Shown piece by piece: positions 22,101 to 33,719 of a DNA stretch of 64,000 nt. A program made the position numbers and the translations under genes. The notes under the pieces were generated by a model that was not told the DNA's origin, did not search any database, and was given only the letters and a program-made list of their open reading frames with translations. The DNA comes from Campanula takesimana (Eukaryota > Streptophyta > Magnoliopsida > Asterales > Campanulaceae), in assembly GCA_026119855.1 (NCBI GenBank), contig JAOWBW010000006.1:124001-188000 (forward strand). The letters are read 5' to 3'. Numbering within the stretch: position 1 is the stretch's first letter; the number at the start of each line of letters is the position of its first letter.

Positions 22101-24218
22101 TAACAGTCTCTTTGACTTTACAAACATTTTTAATATTTCATTATAAATTTTTGAAATTTGGTGATTTGAAGCCTTAAATATGGAAATTGGAGTAACTTTT
22201 TAGGGGAAATGAGATGGGAGTGATTGCTTAGTCTAAAATGTGATTAAAATGAGTGTCAAAAGCTTACGAAATCTTGATTGGTTAGACGAAGAACTCCGCT
22301 ACCAGCACTGGCAAAGTTGATTCCGTTTGGGGGATAATCTTTGCGGGTTCTATTTGCCAACTCTTGTTGTATCTCCAGAAATGGCTTTTGTAAACCAATC
22401 CCAAGAAATTGAGCTGCATTATAAATTTCACAATCTCAAACTATACACATTCAACACTGGAAAACTGCAATACAGGAATAAAATAAAAACAAAGACTCAA
22501 TGGAGAACATGAGAAACCGTCTCATGGATGAGACGGGTCATTTTTTGACCCATAACCCGGCCCATTGAACCAGCTCCATGACCCAGGGGGCGACCCTGCC
22601 ACGTGGCAGCTTCTCATAGGCCAAAAAAATTGTTTTTTTTTTTTTTTTAAATTTTTTATATTTTTTTTTTGTTTTTTTTCGGTTTGTCAAAAGTAATAGT
22701 TACTATAACTTAATGTAATGACTGTATACATATAAAGTAACAGTTTATATACATAAAAGTAATACATATATACAGAAAAGTAACAGTGTTTTTTCTATGT
22801 TTTCTTCGTTTGCCAAAAGTAATACTTATTACAACTAAAATGTAACGAACGTGTTACTTATATATAATAATGTTTATACATAATTGTAACACATATGTAT
22901 AGAAAAAGTAATAATTCAACTATTTACATTTTTAGAGCTAAAAACACTTGATTAGTGTTTCATGTAAAAGTATTACATTATCTATAGAAATATATTATAA
23001 TTTCTTTTATTAAAGTGTTACATTTACTTGTACAAACAATTACAATCATATATATAAGTTGTTACTTTTCAAATGTTACTTCCTTTCAAAAAATTAAATC
23101 AAAATACACAATATTTTATATTTTTGCAAAAGCACTATTACATTTTAGTATAAATGATAATTACATTTAGATATTATTTGTGTTACATGTAATTATAGTT
23201 AGTATTACATTTGAAAAAATGGGTAAAACGAGCTTTTGTTTTTGTAAAACAGGTGTTACTTTTATTTATGAACAATGTTACTTTATATGTATACAGTCAT
23301 TACATTTAGTTATGGTAACTATTACTTTTGGTAAACGACGGAAAAACCGAAAAAATAACATAAAAACTAAAAAAAAAAATTAATGAGAGGCTGTCACGTG
23401 GCGGGTTATGCCCCATGGGCATGTGTCGACCCGTCTCATGGATGAGACGGATCTCCTTGTTCTCATGGGAGACCACCTCTAAAATAAAAGTCCATATGGT
23501 CTTTCAGTGTGGATTGACCGCAAGCATCTATGACTTGCACATACATTTTTAACATAGAAATATAAATCAAATATAAACTTGTACCATGTAATCACCTAAT
23601 AATACGAGTAAAGTCTTTGTTGAAACCTAAAATTTTGTGTATCAGATTATATATCACTAGTGATCAAACTATCAACCCTAAAGATTCATGGCCGTCAGTC
23701 AGTACTGTTGAACCAAAAAATGATTCTATGTGAAAAAGTGATTTGCATAGTGCTTTAATTTTTAGTTTCTTTTTTTTTATGATGTTTCAAGTCGGGAGGC
23801 AAGCTAGGAAAGAGATCGAACAATAATTGGCTTTACTTGAGCCACTCACTTGAAATTTTATTTTAGAAGAAAATAAATTACATAACGAGTAAGTTCTGTA
23901 TATCATGATACATTTTGTTTCTATATCATTTTTCAAATTAGTTAAGAGGGGGAGGGAGGGAGAGAGAGAGAAAGCATTACCGATGAAGTCAGCGACGGTG
24001 CGGCCATTGGTGAATCTCCCGGTGGGGTGATGAAAGAAAGTAGAACCATAGGGAGGGAAATCAGCTTGAGCACTACAATTCTTGTTGTAATGGTTATTAC
24101 CGGCATCAAAAATGGAGTCACCGAACATGAAAACAGCCGGAACATTGTGATCCAGGCCTGAAGAAGGAAGAAAAGCAAAGAGGAAAGAGAGAAGTATTAA
24201 AAGCAGTCTTTTCTCCAT
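16127..24218 (-). CDS. GLIP6-like: GDSL esterase/lipase, four exons, apparently intact
   Basis: Predicted secreted SGNH/GDSL hydrolase of 359 aa. Minus-strand exons: 24218-23981, 22413-22268, 19314-18855 and 16362-16127 (238+146+460+236 = 1080 nt). All introns are GT-AG and all phases join cleanly. The N-terminus (MEKRLLLILLSFLFAFLPSS) looks like a signal peptide. An in-frame ATG at 24266 would add 16 residues before it, so the inner start is preferred. Conserved blocks are complete: FGDSIFDAGNN (catalytic Ser), NFASAGSGVL (oxyanion Gly), ESGSNDIFNYF (oxyanion Asn) and FWDYFHPSEHTY (Asp and His). The family cleaves esters or acyl-lipids, often outside the cell; the substrate is unknown. The GLIP6 likeness is from memory of Arabidopsis GLIP6 and was not aligned. 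Introns of 1567, 2953 and 2492 bp are large because transposons sit inside them. Confidence 0.93.
16430..17130. repeat. AT-rich fold-back island in intron 3, GTAACA/TGTTAC words
   Basis: From about 16500 to 16830 the plus strand repeats ATGTAACA-type words. From about 16860 to 16950 it carries the complementary TGTTACAT/TGTTACTT, so the two halves can fold back on each other. T and A homopolymers punctuate it. No terminal repeat or TSD could be fixed. It resembles the island in intron 1 (22504-23460). Confidence 0.5.
17523..18676. mobile_element. Mutator-like (Pack-MULE type) element, 1154 bp, in intron 3
   Basis: It begins GGGCCAATTGCAATT and ends AATTGCAATTGGCCC, with terminal inverted repeats that stay recognisable for roughly 180 bp (17523-17700 against 18500-18676). 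It is flanked by ATAACAAAA at 17514-17522 and 18677-18685, a perfect 9-bp target duplication typical of Mutator-like elements. No transposase is seen. The interior holds a carboxylesterase gene fragment and a purine-rich GA tract (18180-18400). Host-gene splicing should be unaffected because the element is wholly intronic. Confidence 0.9.
17898..18041 (+). pseudogene. Captured carboxylesterase fragment inside the MULE
   Basis: An open 47-codon stretch ending in TAA reads HADFGKLFLAGDSAGANIL. This is the nucleophile-elbow segment of plant CXE/GID1-type alpha/beta-hydrolases, with the GDSAGAN motif holding the catalytic Ser. The C-terminal part of the enzyme (Asp and His of the triad) is absent, and the upstream oxyanion HGG motif was not found. 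It runs opposite to the host GDSL gene. The simplest reading is a gene piece captured by the transposon. It cannot encode a working esterase. Confidence 0.8.
19922..20184. mobile_element. Stowaway-type MITE in intron 2
   Basis: The right end GCCGGAGGGAGTA pairs with the left end TACTTTTATGTCCC. The arms share CTGCAAGTATTTTAGG-like sequence with the left ACTCGTAGTTTTAGGAT. TA lies at 19920-19921 and 20185-20186. It is more diverged than the other MITEs here. Confidence 0.65.
20525..20572 (+). pseudogene. Possible plastid 16S rRNA fragment (short)
   Basis: GGAATTATCCGCAATAGGCA followed by AAAGCCTGACGGAA closely follows the bacterial/plastid 16S rRNA segment around GGAATTTTCCGCAATGGGC...AAAGCCTGACGGAG, with a few mismatches. 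The 16S match stops abruptly at about 20567. It would be a nuclear insert of plastid DNA in intron 2. Judged from memory of the 16S consensus only. Confidence 0.5.
20805..21044. mobile_element. Stowaway-type MITE in intron 2 (240 bp)
   Basis: The left end TACTCCTCCGCCCTGGACTA and the right end TAGTCAGGAACAGAGAGAGTA form imperfect inverted repeats that continue into AAGGTTC. TA duplications are at 20803-20804 and 21045-21046. No coding sequence. Confidence 0.8.
21256..21434. mobile_element. Stowaway-type MITE in intron 2 (179 bp)
   Basis: The left end TACTCACTCCATCCCAAAAT and the right end ATTTTGAGACGGAGGGAGTA form an inverted repeat that extends to GATCTTC/GATAATT. TA duplications at 21254-21255 and 21435-21436. 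Confidence 0.8.
22504..23460. mobile_element. Fold-back type non-autonomous element in intron 1
   Basis: Both ends carry the self-complementary word CCGTCTCATGGATGAGACGG (~22517 and ~23431), inside inverted outer arms (GAGAACATGAGA on the left, CTCCTTGTTCTC on the right). Inside these are matching ACGTGGC and GGGTTATG boxes. The AT-rich core repeats GTAACA on the left and TGTTAC on the right. ATG flanks both ends, possibly a 3-bp duplication. No protein. The superfamily is not assigned. Confidence 0.6.
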
Positions 24219-24467
24219 GATCTCTTTTTGCCTTTGTTCAATTGCTTGAAGTACACAGGGAAACATGAATGTTCAAGGATGGTATGTTATGTATAGTAAA
24301 GGGAAAAGAAAAGGTGACGGAAATAAGGACGAAAGTATGAAACGGAAAGCACGAGTTAAGTGCATGAGATCAAACCTTTCATTCATCATCTAATCTAACC
24401 GCACACACTTGCATTAATATCATACAAGAAAGCCCTTCGGTCCGGCTTATGGCGTCATTATGTTGTA
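24219..24467 (-). promoter_or_regulatory. Upstream region of the GDSL gene
   Basis: About 250 bp between the start codon and the split Stowaway MITE. On the minus strand CTATACATA near 24288-24297 is a possible but weak TATA-like site. The nested insertion 24512-45172 sits less than 300 bp upstream of the start codon, so normal upstream control sequence may be displaced by 21 kb. Confidence 0.4.
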
Positions 24468-24511
24468 CTCCCTCCGCCCCAGCACAAGTAGGACTAGAGG
24501 AGTGTGCACAA

Positions 24512-25803
24512 TGTAACGACCCGAATTTTCACAATCCCTATTTTCATAAATATCAATATATTACAACTTACAACTCTATAAGATATTACAAAATATCACT
24601 AATAATCTGAAATATTCAATAATCTGCTCCGCCCCAAATCTTTCGTATCTCGAACCTCGATCCATGGTCAACTGCAAACCTGAAACTGGAGGGGGGTGAG
24701 CTGGGGGCCCAGTAAGAAAGGGGATACACAGTATCACAGAAGCCAATGGAACACAATTATCAAATAACATAGTCCATGAAATTATAAATATGGACGTACC
24801 AAAAAGACTCAAATTTCATAAATCGAATATCAATCGATCATACTTCACAGTCTGATGCACTAACTATGTTCAGGTCTAATGGTCTAACAATCAAACTCAA
24901 GCAATCTCAATCGTTGGCGCCCACTCTCGGAGCCGAACCAACGCAATCACAATAACAAAGTCCACTTCGACCGTCACATAATTAGCTACACCAGAACCAT
25001 TCCATATAACAAATCTCATTTTTTTGAGAACCAAAACATATATAGCATGCTTTCGTTAAAAATAATACTTTTCGAATCAATTTCAATGTCAAAGCAATTA
25101 TCAAATTGGACGGAACAATCAATATGCGTATCAATAAAACGGAGTACAACGATAGGACGAATATCAAAGAAATAATCACGTGATAAAACTGACACCGAAT
25201 CGACCCTGCATAGTCTCTCTTACCTCAAAATGCTAAAATCGGATCACCGTGTACTTGCTGCCAACCAACTGATTTTTCATTTCTTTTCTTCTCTCTCACT
25301 TTCACTATGGCAACACACATGCACAAACCATTCTGTCACTTTTATTGACTTATCAATGCCCCACATGAGGTATATTAACCACTATACTTAGAAATCATAA
25401 TCTCCAAATACTAAAGTCGATTTACTCTATTAATAATAAAATAAGGAAGCAATTTAATTGAAACTTTAACTTTCAAAAGGTTTTCTCAGTTGATGATCCA
25501 CCGCCCATGCCTGCCGCTGCAACTTCGAAACCGCGGCTTTCTATTCCTTAATAGCCATCAGTTGTTTCTAATTTAACAACTTAGATTTAGGGCATCCAAA
25601 TATATAATCAACTCCCTCTTTAATTAAATCATCGTTCGAAATGGCCCGAGCCCAATTAACACCTTAATTTTTGACTCGGCCCATGCAATAAATTTTACCT
25701 CACTTAATTTCACTATCCCAACTAAAACGAATTATCATCACTAACTAAATCCCAAAATATAACTAAAACTCAAAATAAAAATCATAAATTCTCGGGTATT
25801 ACA
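24512..25803 (-). repeat. 3' LTR of the minus-strand chromovirus (family B, 1292 bp)
   Basis: Plus-strand ends are TGTAACGACCCGAATTTTC and CTCGGGTATTACA. Its reverse complement is nearly identical to the two LTRs at 45799-47114 and 47342-48603. It abuts the polypurine tract exactly. Confidence 0.9.
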
Positions 25804-25820
25804 TTTACTCACCCTCTTAA
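25804..25820 (-). promoter_or_regulatory. Polypurine tract of the minus-strand chromovirus
   Basis: The minus strand reads AAGAGGGTGAGTAAA immediately before the LTR start TGTAATACCCG. Upstream lies GTTTGGGGACCAAAC, an inverted repeat also seen before the PPT of the element at 57384. Confidence 0.75.
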
Positions 25821-25853
25821 AAGAAGTTTGGTCCCCAAACTTAACGTACCTGA

Positions 25854-28800
25854 TCAAACAAAAAGCTCGGGATACTTTTCGCGCATCTCACTCTCAAGCT
25901 CCCACGTCGCTTCCCTTTCAGTATGGTTACTCCACTGAACTTTGACGTAGGGAATGACACGCCTTCTTAGAACTTGTTCTTTCTTATCTACGATACGAAC
26001 ATGATTCTCCTCATAGCTAAAGTCCTCCCGAATCTGCAACGGTTCGTACTCAATCACATGGCTGGGGTCCGACACATACTTCCTTAGCATTGAGACGTGA
26101 AAAACATTATGAACTCCAGATAACATGGGAGGCAAGGCAGGTCTATACGCCATTTCCCCAACACGTTCCAAAATCTCAAAAGGCCCAACAAAACGAGGGC
26201 TAAGTTTGCCTCGTATTCCAAACCTCAAAATCCCCTTGGTTGGAGATATTTTCAGAAACACATGATCTCCGACCTCAAATTCAAGTTCACGACGACGATT
26301 ATCCGCATAGGACTTCTGTCTGCTTTGTGCTGCAAGTAGCCTCTTCTTAATCAATTGAACCTTCTCCACGGTGATTTGGACCAACTCGGGTCCTAGTAAT
26401 TGCCTTTCCCCCACTTCGTCCCAACAAGTTGGCGAACGACATTTACGGCCATAAAGAGATTCATAAGGTGCCATCTCTATACTTGCATGAAAATTGTTAT
26501 TATAAGTAAATTCAACCAACGGCAAGTGATCGTCCCAACTTCCTTTCCAATCCAATGTGCAAGCCCTAAGCATGTCTTCCAACGTCTGAATTGTTCTCTC
26601 CGACTGCCCGTCGGTTTGTGGATGAAAAGCTGTACTCATGCTCAAGTTAGTACCCAACGCTCGTTGCAGACTTTTCCAAAACTTGGACGTGAACCTTGTA
26701 TCTCGATCCGACACAATTGATACAGGTAATCCATGCAACCTTACAATTTCCCTTATATAAATCTTCGCCAGTAGTTCGATAGAATCAGTTACCCGAATAG
26801 CAAGAAAATGAGCAGATTTGGTCAATCTATCAACAATGACCCAAATAGTGTTATACCCCTTAACTGTTCTTGGCAACCCAGTGACAAAATCCATGGTGAT
26901 ATGCTCCCACTTCCACTCGGGTATAGGTAAAGACTGCAACAATCCGCCCGGTCTCTGGTGTTCAATCTTAACTTGCTGGCAGACTAAACACCTAGAAACA
27001 AATTCGCTATTTCTCTCTTCATATTATTCCACCAGAATGTATCTCGCATTTTCGATACATCTTCGTACTTCCAGGGTGAACTGCAAACTTTGAACAATGA
27101 GCTTATTCCAAGATCTCTTGCCTAAGCTTAGCATCTGACGGCACACATATCCTTGAGCCATAGCGCAGAATGCCCTCCTTATTAACGCGGAACTCTGACT
27201 CGCCCCTTCCCTTAAGTTCTTTGATATGTCCATCAACTCTACATCACAAGCTTGTGCCTCCTTAATCTTCCCTATCAAACTCGGTTGAACGCCCAAATGT
27301 TCCAAGCAGCCTTTATCACTTCGAACATTAACTTCCAAAGAGAAAGGTTCGAAATCATTCAAACCACTGCCTTCTGTTTTTAATAGGGACGCCAAACTTC
27401 CTCTATGTTTCCGACTCAAAGCATCAGCGACAACATTGGCATTTCCCGGATGATACAAGATTGTACAATCATAGTCCTTAAGCAACTCCAACCATCTCCT
27501 TTGCCTCATATTCAGCTCCTTCTGAGTGAAAATATACTTAAGGCTCTTATGATCAGTGTAGATTTCGCATGTCTCACCATACAAATAATGTCTCCAAATT
27601 TAAAGTGCGAAAACCACGGCAGCCAACTCCAAATCATGAGTCGGATAATTCTTCTCATAATTCTTCAATTGTCTTGATGCATACCTTGCCATTTTGCATC
27701 AACACACATCCCAGGCCACTTAAAGAAGCATCACTATAGATAACAAAACCTCCTGTTCCTGTTGGCAAAGTTAGGATTGGTGCAGCTACTAGCCTCCTTT
27801 TTAACTCTGGAAAACTAGCCTCACATTCATCCGTCCATACAAATTTGACGTTCTTTTGCATCAACCTTGTCAAGGGCATAGCAATCTTAGAGAAACCTTC
27901 CACAAAATGACGGTAATAACCTGCCAATCCCAAGAAACTCCTCACCTCTATGACAGTAGACGGCCTCTCCCATCCCATTACTGCCTCAATCTTCGCAGGG
28001 TCTACAGAAATGCCATCTTTAGACACGACATGCCCCCGAAAAACAACCTTCTCCAACCAGAACTCACACTTTTTAAACTTTGCATACAACTTCTTCTCAC
28101 GTAGGATTTGAAGAACCAATCTTAAGTGCTGCTCATGTTCCTCCTTTGTCCTTGAGTATATCAGTATGTCATCAATGAAAACAATAACACACCGATCCAA
28201 CAACTCCTTAAATACTCTATTCATCAAGTCCATAAAGACAGCAGGGGCATTAGTTAACCCAAACGGCATCACTAGGAAACTCATAGTGACCGTATCGGGT
28301 CCTAAATGAAGTTTTAGCAACATCGTCATTCTTTACCTTCAACTGGTGGTATCCAGAACGAAGGTCTATCTTGGAAAAGTAGCATGCTCCTTGCAGCTGA
28401 TCAAACAAATCATCAATTCTAGGTAGCGAGTATTTATTCCTTACAGTGACCCGATTCAGTTCTCGATAGTCAATACACAACCTCATTGACCCATCTTTCT
28501 TCTTGACGAACAAAACGGGAGCACCCCAAGGAGATGTACTCGGTCGAATAAATCCCTTCTCCAATAACTCTTGTAATTGCTCTTTAATCTCTTTAAGTTC
28601 AGCAGGGGCCATACGGTATGGAGCTTTCGAGATAGGGCCGGTACCAGGTATCAGTTCTATAGAAAATTCCACTTCATGGTCTGGAGGAAGACCAGGAAAA
28701 TCTTCAGGAAAGACATCTGGAAACTCCTTAACAACAGGGAGCGTTTCCAAGGTCACTCCCTTGTTACTATTATCAATGATACTAGCAATGAATCCCTGAC

Positions 28801-30301
28801 AACCCTTCCCTAAAAGTTTTCGTGCCTTTAAGGAAGAGATGATCTTTGGTGTAGTTACTGGTTTGGAACCTTTAAATTTAAATTCCGACTCTCCTTGAGC
28901 TCCAAAGGTTACCTCCTTGGTAAAGCAATCTACCTTAGCATGGTAGGCTGCTAGCCAGTCCATACCTAAGATTACATCAAAATCTTGGATCTCCATAATA
29001 ATAAGATCTACACTTAACTCCCTATCCTCTAGGTGCACAGGACAAGCTCTGAGAATTGAGGTTACAGGCACAGAATTTTTGACAGGGGTATCAATAACTA
29101 ATTCATAGTCTAATTTTTGAGGAGGCAATTTCAAACGACGAGCAAAACTTGTAGATATTATAGAATGTGTGGCACCGGGGTCTAATAAAGTATATGCGTT
29201 GCAAGAGAAAAATTGAATGGTACCTGCCACCACGTCATTAGAAGCTCCGGCATCCTTCGCCTTCATGGCATAAATCCTTCCTTGCTGCTTTGGCTTGTCT
29301 TTATCATTATTTCCCTTTGCATATTTCTCTTTTAAAGGTTCCGGGCAGTTCTTAATCTGGTGACCCACCTTTCCACAATTAAAGCAAGCGCCTGTAGTGC
29401 GATAGTATGCCTTAGTCTCATGCTTACCCCTACATGTACGACACAGTACATTGCTCCCATAAGTCTGGTGCTGATTCTTGTTTGGCTGGAAGCTCCGTTG
29501 ATTGTGGTTATTTTCAGTTGCCCTCTTCTTGCCATTATTGTTGCCATTGTAGCTTGATTGGCCATGAACTCTTGGGTTATCATCTGGCCCTCTCTTATTT
29601 TCATCCTTCTTCTTTTTATATTCCTCCGATTCTTGCTCCACAAGTCGAGCCCGATCTAATACTTCTGCATAAGTTGGAAGCTTCAAAGCAGTTAAGCGAT
29701 ATCCAATTCGCGAGTTCAACCCTCTCTCAAACTTTCAAGCTCTTTGACTCTCATTCTCAAAGAACGAGGGGGCATAGCGTGAGAGTTCAACAAACTTTGC
29801 ATCATACTCATCCACAGTCATTTCACCCTCTACGAGCTCCAAGAATTCAACCAACTTTCGGTCACGTACAACCGGAGGAAAATACTTATTGTTGAATGCC
29901 TCAACAAACATGTTCCAAGTATATTCCTCAATCCCTTCCTGATCGACTTGACGTTTCTCCGCTTTCCACCACTGGTCTGCTTCACCTTCTAGCATAAATC
30001 TTGCAAAGCTTACTCTCTGCGCATCAGTGCACGTCATCGTCTCAAATATATTTTCCATCCAATGCTCCGGTTTAGTTGAACCAGGTGCACCAGAAAAAGA
30101 TTTCGGATTACGTTTCTGGAAACTCTCTAATGGATCCTTAGTACTCTGAGTTGGTGCTAAAGGTGGTACTTGGGCTGCTTGCCCCATTCCCGTAACAATA
30201 GCTTGAGCTAATCCTTGTAGTAAAGCAGCCAAAGTAGTGTCTTGTTCTTGAGCGGCACGACCAGATCGAGCGCGCCTACCACCCCTATTTCTTCCAGACA
30301 T
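25854..30301 (-). pseudogene. Chromovirus gag-pol polyprotein, frameshifted
   Basis: Starts at ATG 30301. Gag has the core DPLESFQKRNPKSFSG...WWKAEKR and zinc knuckle CFNCGKVGHQIKNC, with an in-frame TGA at 29735-29737. The protease motif reads LLDPGATHS (~29190), with Pro where Ser/Thr is usual. RT has DGSMRLCIDYRELN, a frameshift near 28260, then VIVFIDDILIYSRT. RNase H begins FVIYSDAS and, after a shift near 27660, continues YTDHKSLKYI...DALSRK. A third shift near 27200 leads to the integrase with MDFVTGLP, VSDRDTRF and DGQSERTIQ (D, D, E). The C-terminal chromodomain VPYVKVQWSNHTEREATWE marks a chromovirus. Frameshifts and the protease change make it non-functional. Confidence 0.92.
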
Positions 30302-30480
30302 TATTATCTATTAAACCAAATTTCAAGTTAGCTAAAGTTCAAATTAACAAGTAATGAAATATTAATTCATTAAGGGTTGGAACTAATTCCTCGCAATTAC
30401 GGTTTCTATTATTACTAAATCACGATTCTTCTAATAATTCTATAACCTCGGGACCTAAAGCCTAAGCTCTGATACCACTC
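30302..30480 (-). promoter_or_regulatory. Leader and primer-binding site of the minus-strand chromovirus
   Basis: The PBS TGGTATCAGAGC (plus-strand GCTCTGATACCA, 30466-30477) lies 3 bp from the LTR end. The leader before the gag ATG is only ~165 bp. This contrasts with the ~1.5-kb leader of the plus-strand relative at 51314-52828, which holds an extra ORF. Confidence 0.88.
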
Positions 30481-31628
30481 TGTAACGCCCCAAAAATCCG
30501 GTCCTATTTTCAGGTCCCAAATTTTAGATGAGTTACGTGATCAAAGCAAAACTAATCAAGATAATAACCTCAAATATTCATTAAATATATAAATCTCTAA
30601 TTACAATTATTCACCCCTACTAGTATAGGGTTACAACTCAATAAACTTCTTTATTACAAAATATCCTTAACAAAACTAAATGTCTTCAAGGTAGAATATC
30701 CAACAATCTCAGTCTTAGTCTTCATCTAAATGTTTAGCCTGGAAGGGGAAGTAAAAAGAAAAGGAATGAGCGAACAATGCTCAGTAAGATCATATACGGA
30801 CCTCTTCGGGTACTAAGAAGAGGTGACCGCAACCAAACCTGTAACGAATGAGTTCCAAGAATACAATCGAACCAATCGAAACAATATCAAATACGAAAGT
30901 ATAAACAATACTAATGCGAATAAATATCAAACGAGTAATCAAAAGTTCACATAGGATGATGATCACATAAGCGGTCCATTGACCTCAATAAACATAAAAC
31001 CCACACAGGGTACGAAAAGCCCACAAAGAGCACTAAAGCCCACGAAGAGCACAAATAGCTCACAAAGAGCCCACAAAACTAAACAGTGTATCCGGAACAC
31101 CCCACTACTAATCCTCAGTAGTGTAATTGCCTTTAAAAGGCCAAATCAAAATACCCCATTATCATGGGTTGTTTAACTTAGTGTGATCATCCAAGTAGCA
31201 AAGGGATAACGAATAACAAATGTAACTTACGAACAAAAGATATAACCAATAACAAATATTGATTTTTGAGTGAATATAATTTTAAATCACAATAATGTGA
31301 AATTAATCAAAGCAACTTAATTTCACGAAGGCCAAAAATATAATATTTATTTGAAAAACGGAATTTTCGAGGGAGGCAAAGAAAATGCTAACACAAGGTT
31401 AGCTAACGTTTCCAAAGACGGTAATTTACAAATAAAATGTGGAATCCTAACCCAAGGAAATCAAGATAACAATAAACCAAAAAGACGTATAATCACTTAC
31501 CTCAAATACGCGACCTTAATTGAAAATTGATCTCGTACACGATGCTTACGCTCGGTTGCCAAAATCTAAAATCAAATATTAAATCAAAATATTACTGTTG
31601 ATTTTTATGGATCATTGTCACTAGGGTA

Positions 31629-31632
31629 TATA

Positions 31633-31701
<69 letters not shown>
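31629..31701. repeat. (TA)n microsatellite, left part
   Basis: A run of TA dinucleotides broken by one GTA. It resumes at 44309-44336 on the far side of the inserted element, so the element landed inside the tract. Confidence 0.95.
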
Positions 31702-31705
<4 letters not shown>

Positions 31706-32800
31706 AGTACCCGACCTGAAAATGAGTTTATTAGGACTTTCCCCAAAAATACAAGGGCTTTATAGGAATTAGAAACCTTGCAAAGACTTGTTCCGGATTC
31801 CCGAAATATCTCATTTATGGCAAAATCTATCAAAATAGGTAATAATAGTTTCCTTAAAACCATGCAGAAACCCTAGCTTAAGAATCAAGTCAGCCTGCAA
31901 CCTTGGCCACGCGGCCAACCTTGCTACGCGTTGAGCTTGGCACGCGGCCACTCTTGTCACTGGCTTCAGTCATGGCCAGGCGGCCACCTTTTGCTCTGGA
32001 TGATCCTGACCATCAGATCTTCCCATCAGTTTACTATATAACCATTCCATTCCATTGGTTTTGGGGTCCGATTTTGAGAGCTCTAAGTACGAATTTTGGA
32101 GTTCTTAAACACAATTTTGCTCCCTAATTAAGATTCAAACACTCAAGGAGACAAAGGTTTATTTCTTGCCAACATAGTAAGTTTTCTAACTTATTCTTCA
32201 TGTTCTTGCATCATTTTTAATGTAGATCTTTATATTCATGTTCTTACATGTTTATTCATAGTTCTTCATATGCTTTGCATGTTCATTCATATGTTCATAA
32301 TATGTTCTTCGCATGTTCTTCGTGTTCATAGATTAAAACCTTATTTAAGCTATATTTAGGGTGGCGATCTTCATAATTACATGTTATTTCATAGCCGATG
32401 ATGATCTAGGGTTCATCACCCGAGGATGATCTAGGAACTACTTCTAAACCCTAACTTTAGGTAATTCCCCCTCATTATGCATGATCCCGATTCTTCTGCC
32501 TATTCTAAATTCTTCTCGAACTATGCTGACCTGAGCTTCTCACATTGAGAGGAACGTAGGCAATCTTCGATCCGGTCTCAATCACTAACACACTACATAC
32601 ACCGCATCATGATAGAAAGACCGATCAATTTGGGCAATAGGAGTGATAACGTTCAATATTCTTCTCTTGTTGTAATTTGACCCCGAACCCATTAAACATG
32701 CTTTTTCTCAAAGTTTTGGCTATAATTAAAACGGGGTGGCGACTCTCATAAATTTAATGTTACTATGAATATTCCCAATTTCAAACACACGTGTTCACAG
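31702..32800 (+). repeat. 5' LTR of the Tat/Ogre-like element
   Basis: It starts TGTTAGTACCCGACCTG and ends CACACGTGTTCACA. It contains the GAACTACG...CGTAGGCAA hairpin module at 32517-32565. Differences from the 3' LTR are few single bases and short indels. Confidence 0.93.
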
Positions 32801-32801
32801 T

Positions 32802-32819
32802 GGCGACTCTGCTGGGGAC
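32802..32819 (+). promoter_or_regulatory. Primer-binding site, tRNA-Arg type
   Basis: TGGCGACTCTGCTGGGGA starts 1 bp after the LTR end. TGG pairs with the tRNA CCA tail. The rest resembles the tRNA-Arg-complementary PBS described for Ogre elements; this is recalled, not searched. Confidence 0.75.
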
Positions 32820-32869
32820 TGCTTTGAAACTTTTTCAAACTTAGTGGGTCTAACTTTCGTCACATCATG

Positions 32870-33165
32870 ATGCTTGCCATGTTTACACATGTACACACCT
32901 GCCATGTTTACACATGCACACACATGCCATGTTTAAACATGCACACACCTGCCATGTTTTAACATGCACACACCTGCCATGTTTAAACATGTACCACCTG
33001 CCATATTTACACATGCACACACCTGCCATGTTTACACGTGCACACACATGCCATGTTTACACGTGCACACACCTGCCATGTTTACACGTGCACACACCTG
33101 CCATGTTTACACGTGCACACACCTGCCATGTTTACACATGCACACTTGCCATGTTTTCACGTGCC
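32870..33165 (+). repeat. Tandem array, ~24-25-bp unit
   Basis: About twelve units built on CACACCTGCCATGTTTACA with ACATGCA/ACGTGCA between them. The reading frames through it are repetitive by-products. It lies directly downstream of the PBS, in the element leader. Confidence 0.88.
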
Positions 33166-33719
33166 CCCTACAGTTAAGCCATGTTTACACATGCACCCGC
33201 GCACTCCGCCATGTTAATACTGGTACCTTGTACCTTGTACCATGTACCTTTGTTATTTTCGCCTTAGTACTAGGGTCAAATAAAACTCTGCTATGCTCCC
33301 TTGTACATTATTTTCCTTCTCCTGCATTGCATTGCATAGCATCATTCAAACATTCAAAACTTATCTCTTTTCTCCTTAAAAAGAATTAGTTTCTTGCCAC
33401 TCACTACCACTAGTCCGTGTCAGCACTGCACAGGTCCCTACTACCCGGAGTATTCGATGTGCAGGAATTTGTGCGCTACTGCCTCACATTTTTCGAGTCA
33501 CTCGTCTACTCCACTCACCGTGTACGTTCCGCGAGCGGTGGGAACCTTCAACCTAACCCGTGTCAACCCACACATAGAGATTAGGACACTCCTCGGACCA
33601 CCCATTTAGGATGTAAATAAATGCAAAGATTTTCGCAAAATAAAATATGCATTGCATCTAGGCGACCTCTAAGGTCCATCGCTCATCCGTTGGGCCATCA
33701 TTGCGATCCATTTGGGTCT
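33166..33719 (+). other. Leader of the Tat/Ogre-like element, no recognisable gene
   Basis: Between the two tandem arrays. A 71-codon open frame (33394-33609) shows no known motif and is not called as a gene. Confidence 0.5.

Noticed and set aside
32914..33389. Overlapping plus-strand frames rich in His, Thr and Cys
   Set aside because: By-products of the 24-25-bp tandem array, open in more than one frame at once.
33394..33609. 71-codon frame in the leader of the Tat/Ogre-like element
   Set aside because: No motif and no support other than being open.
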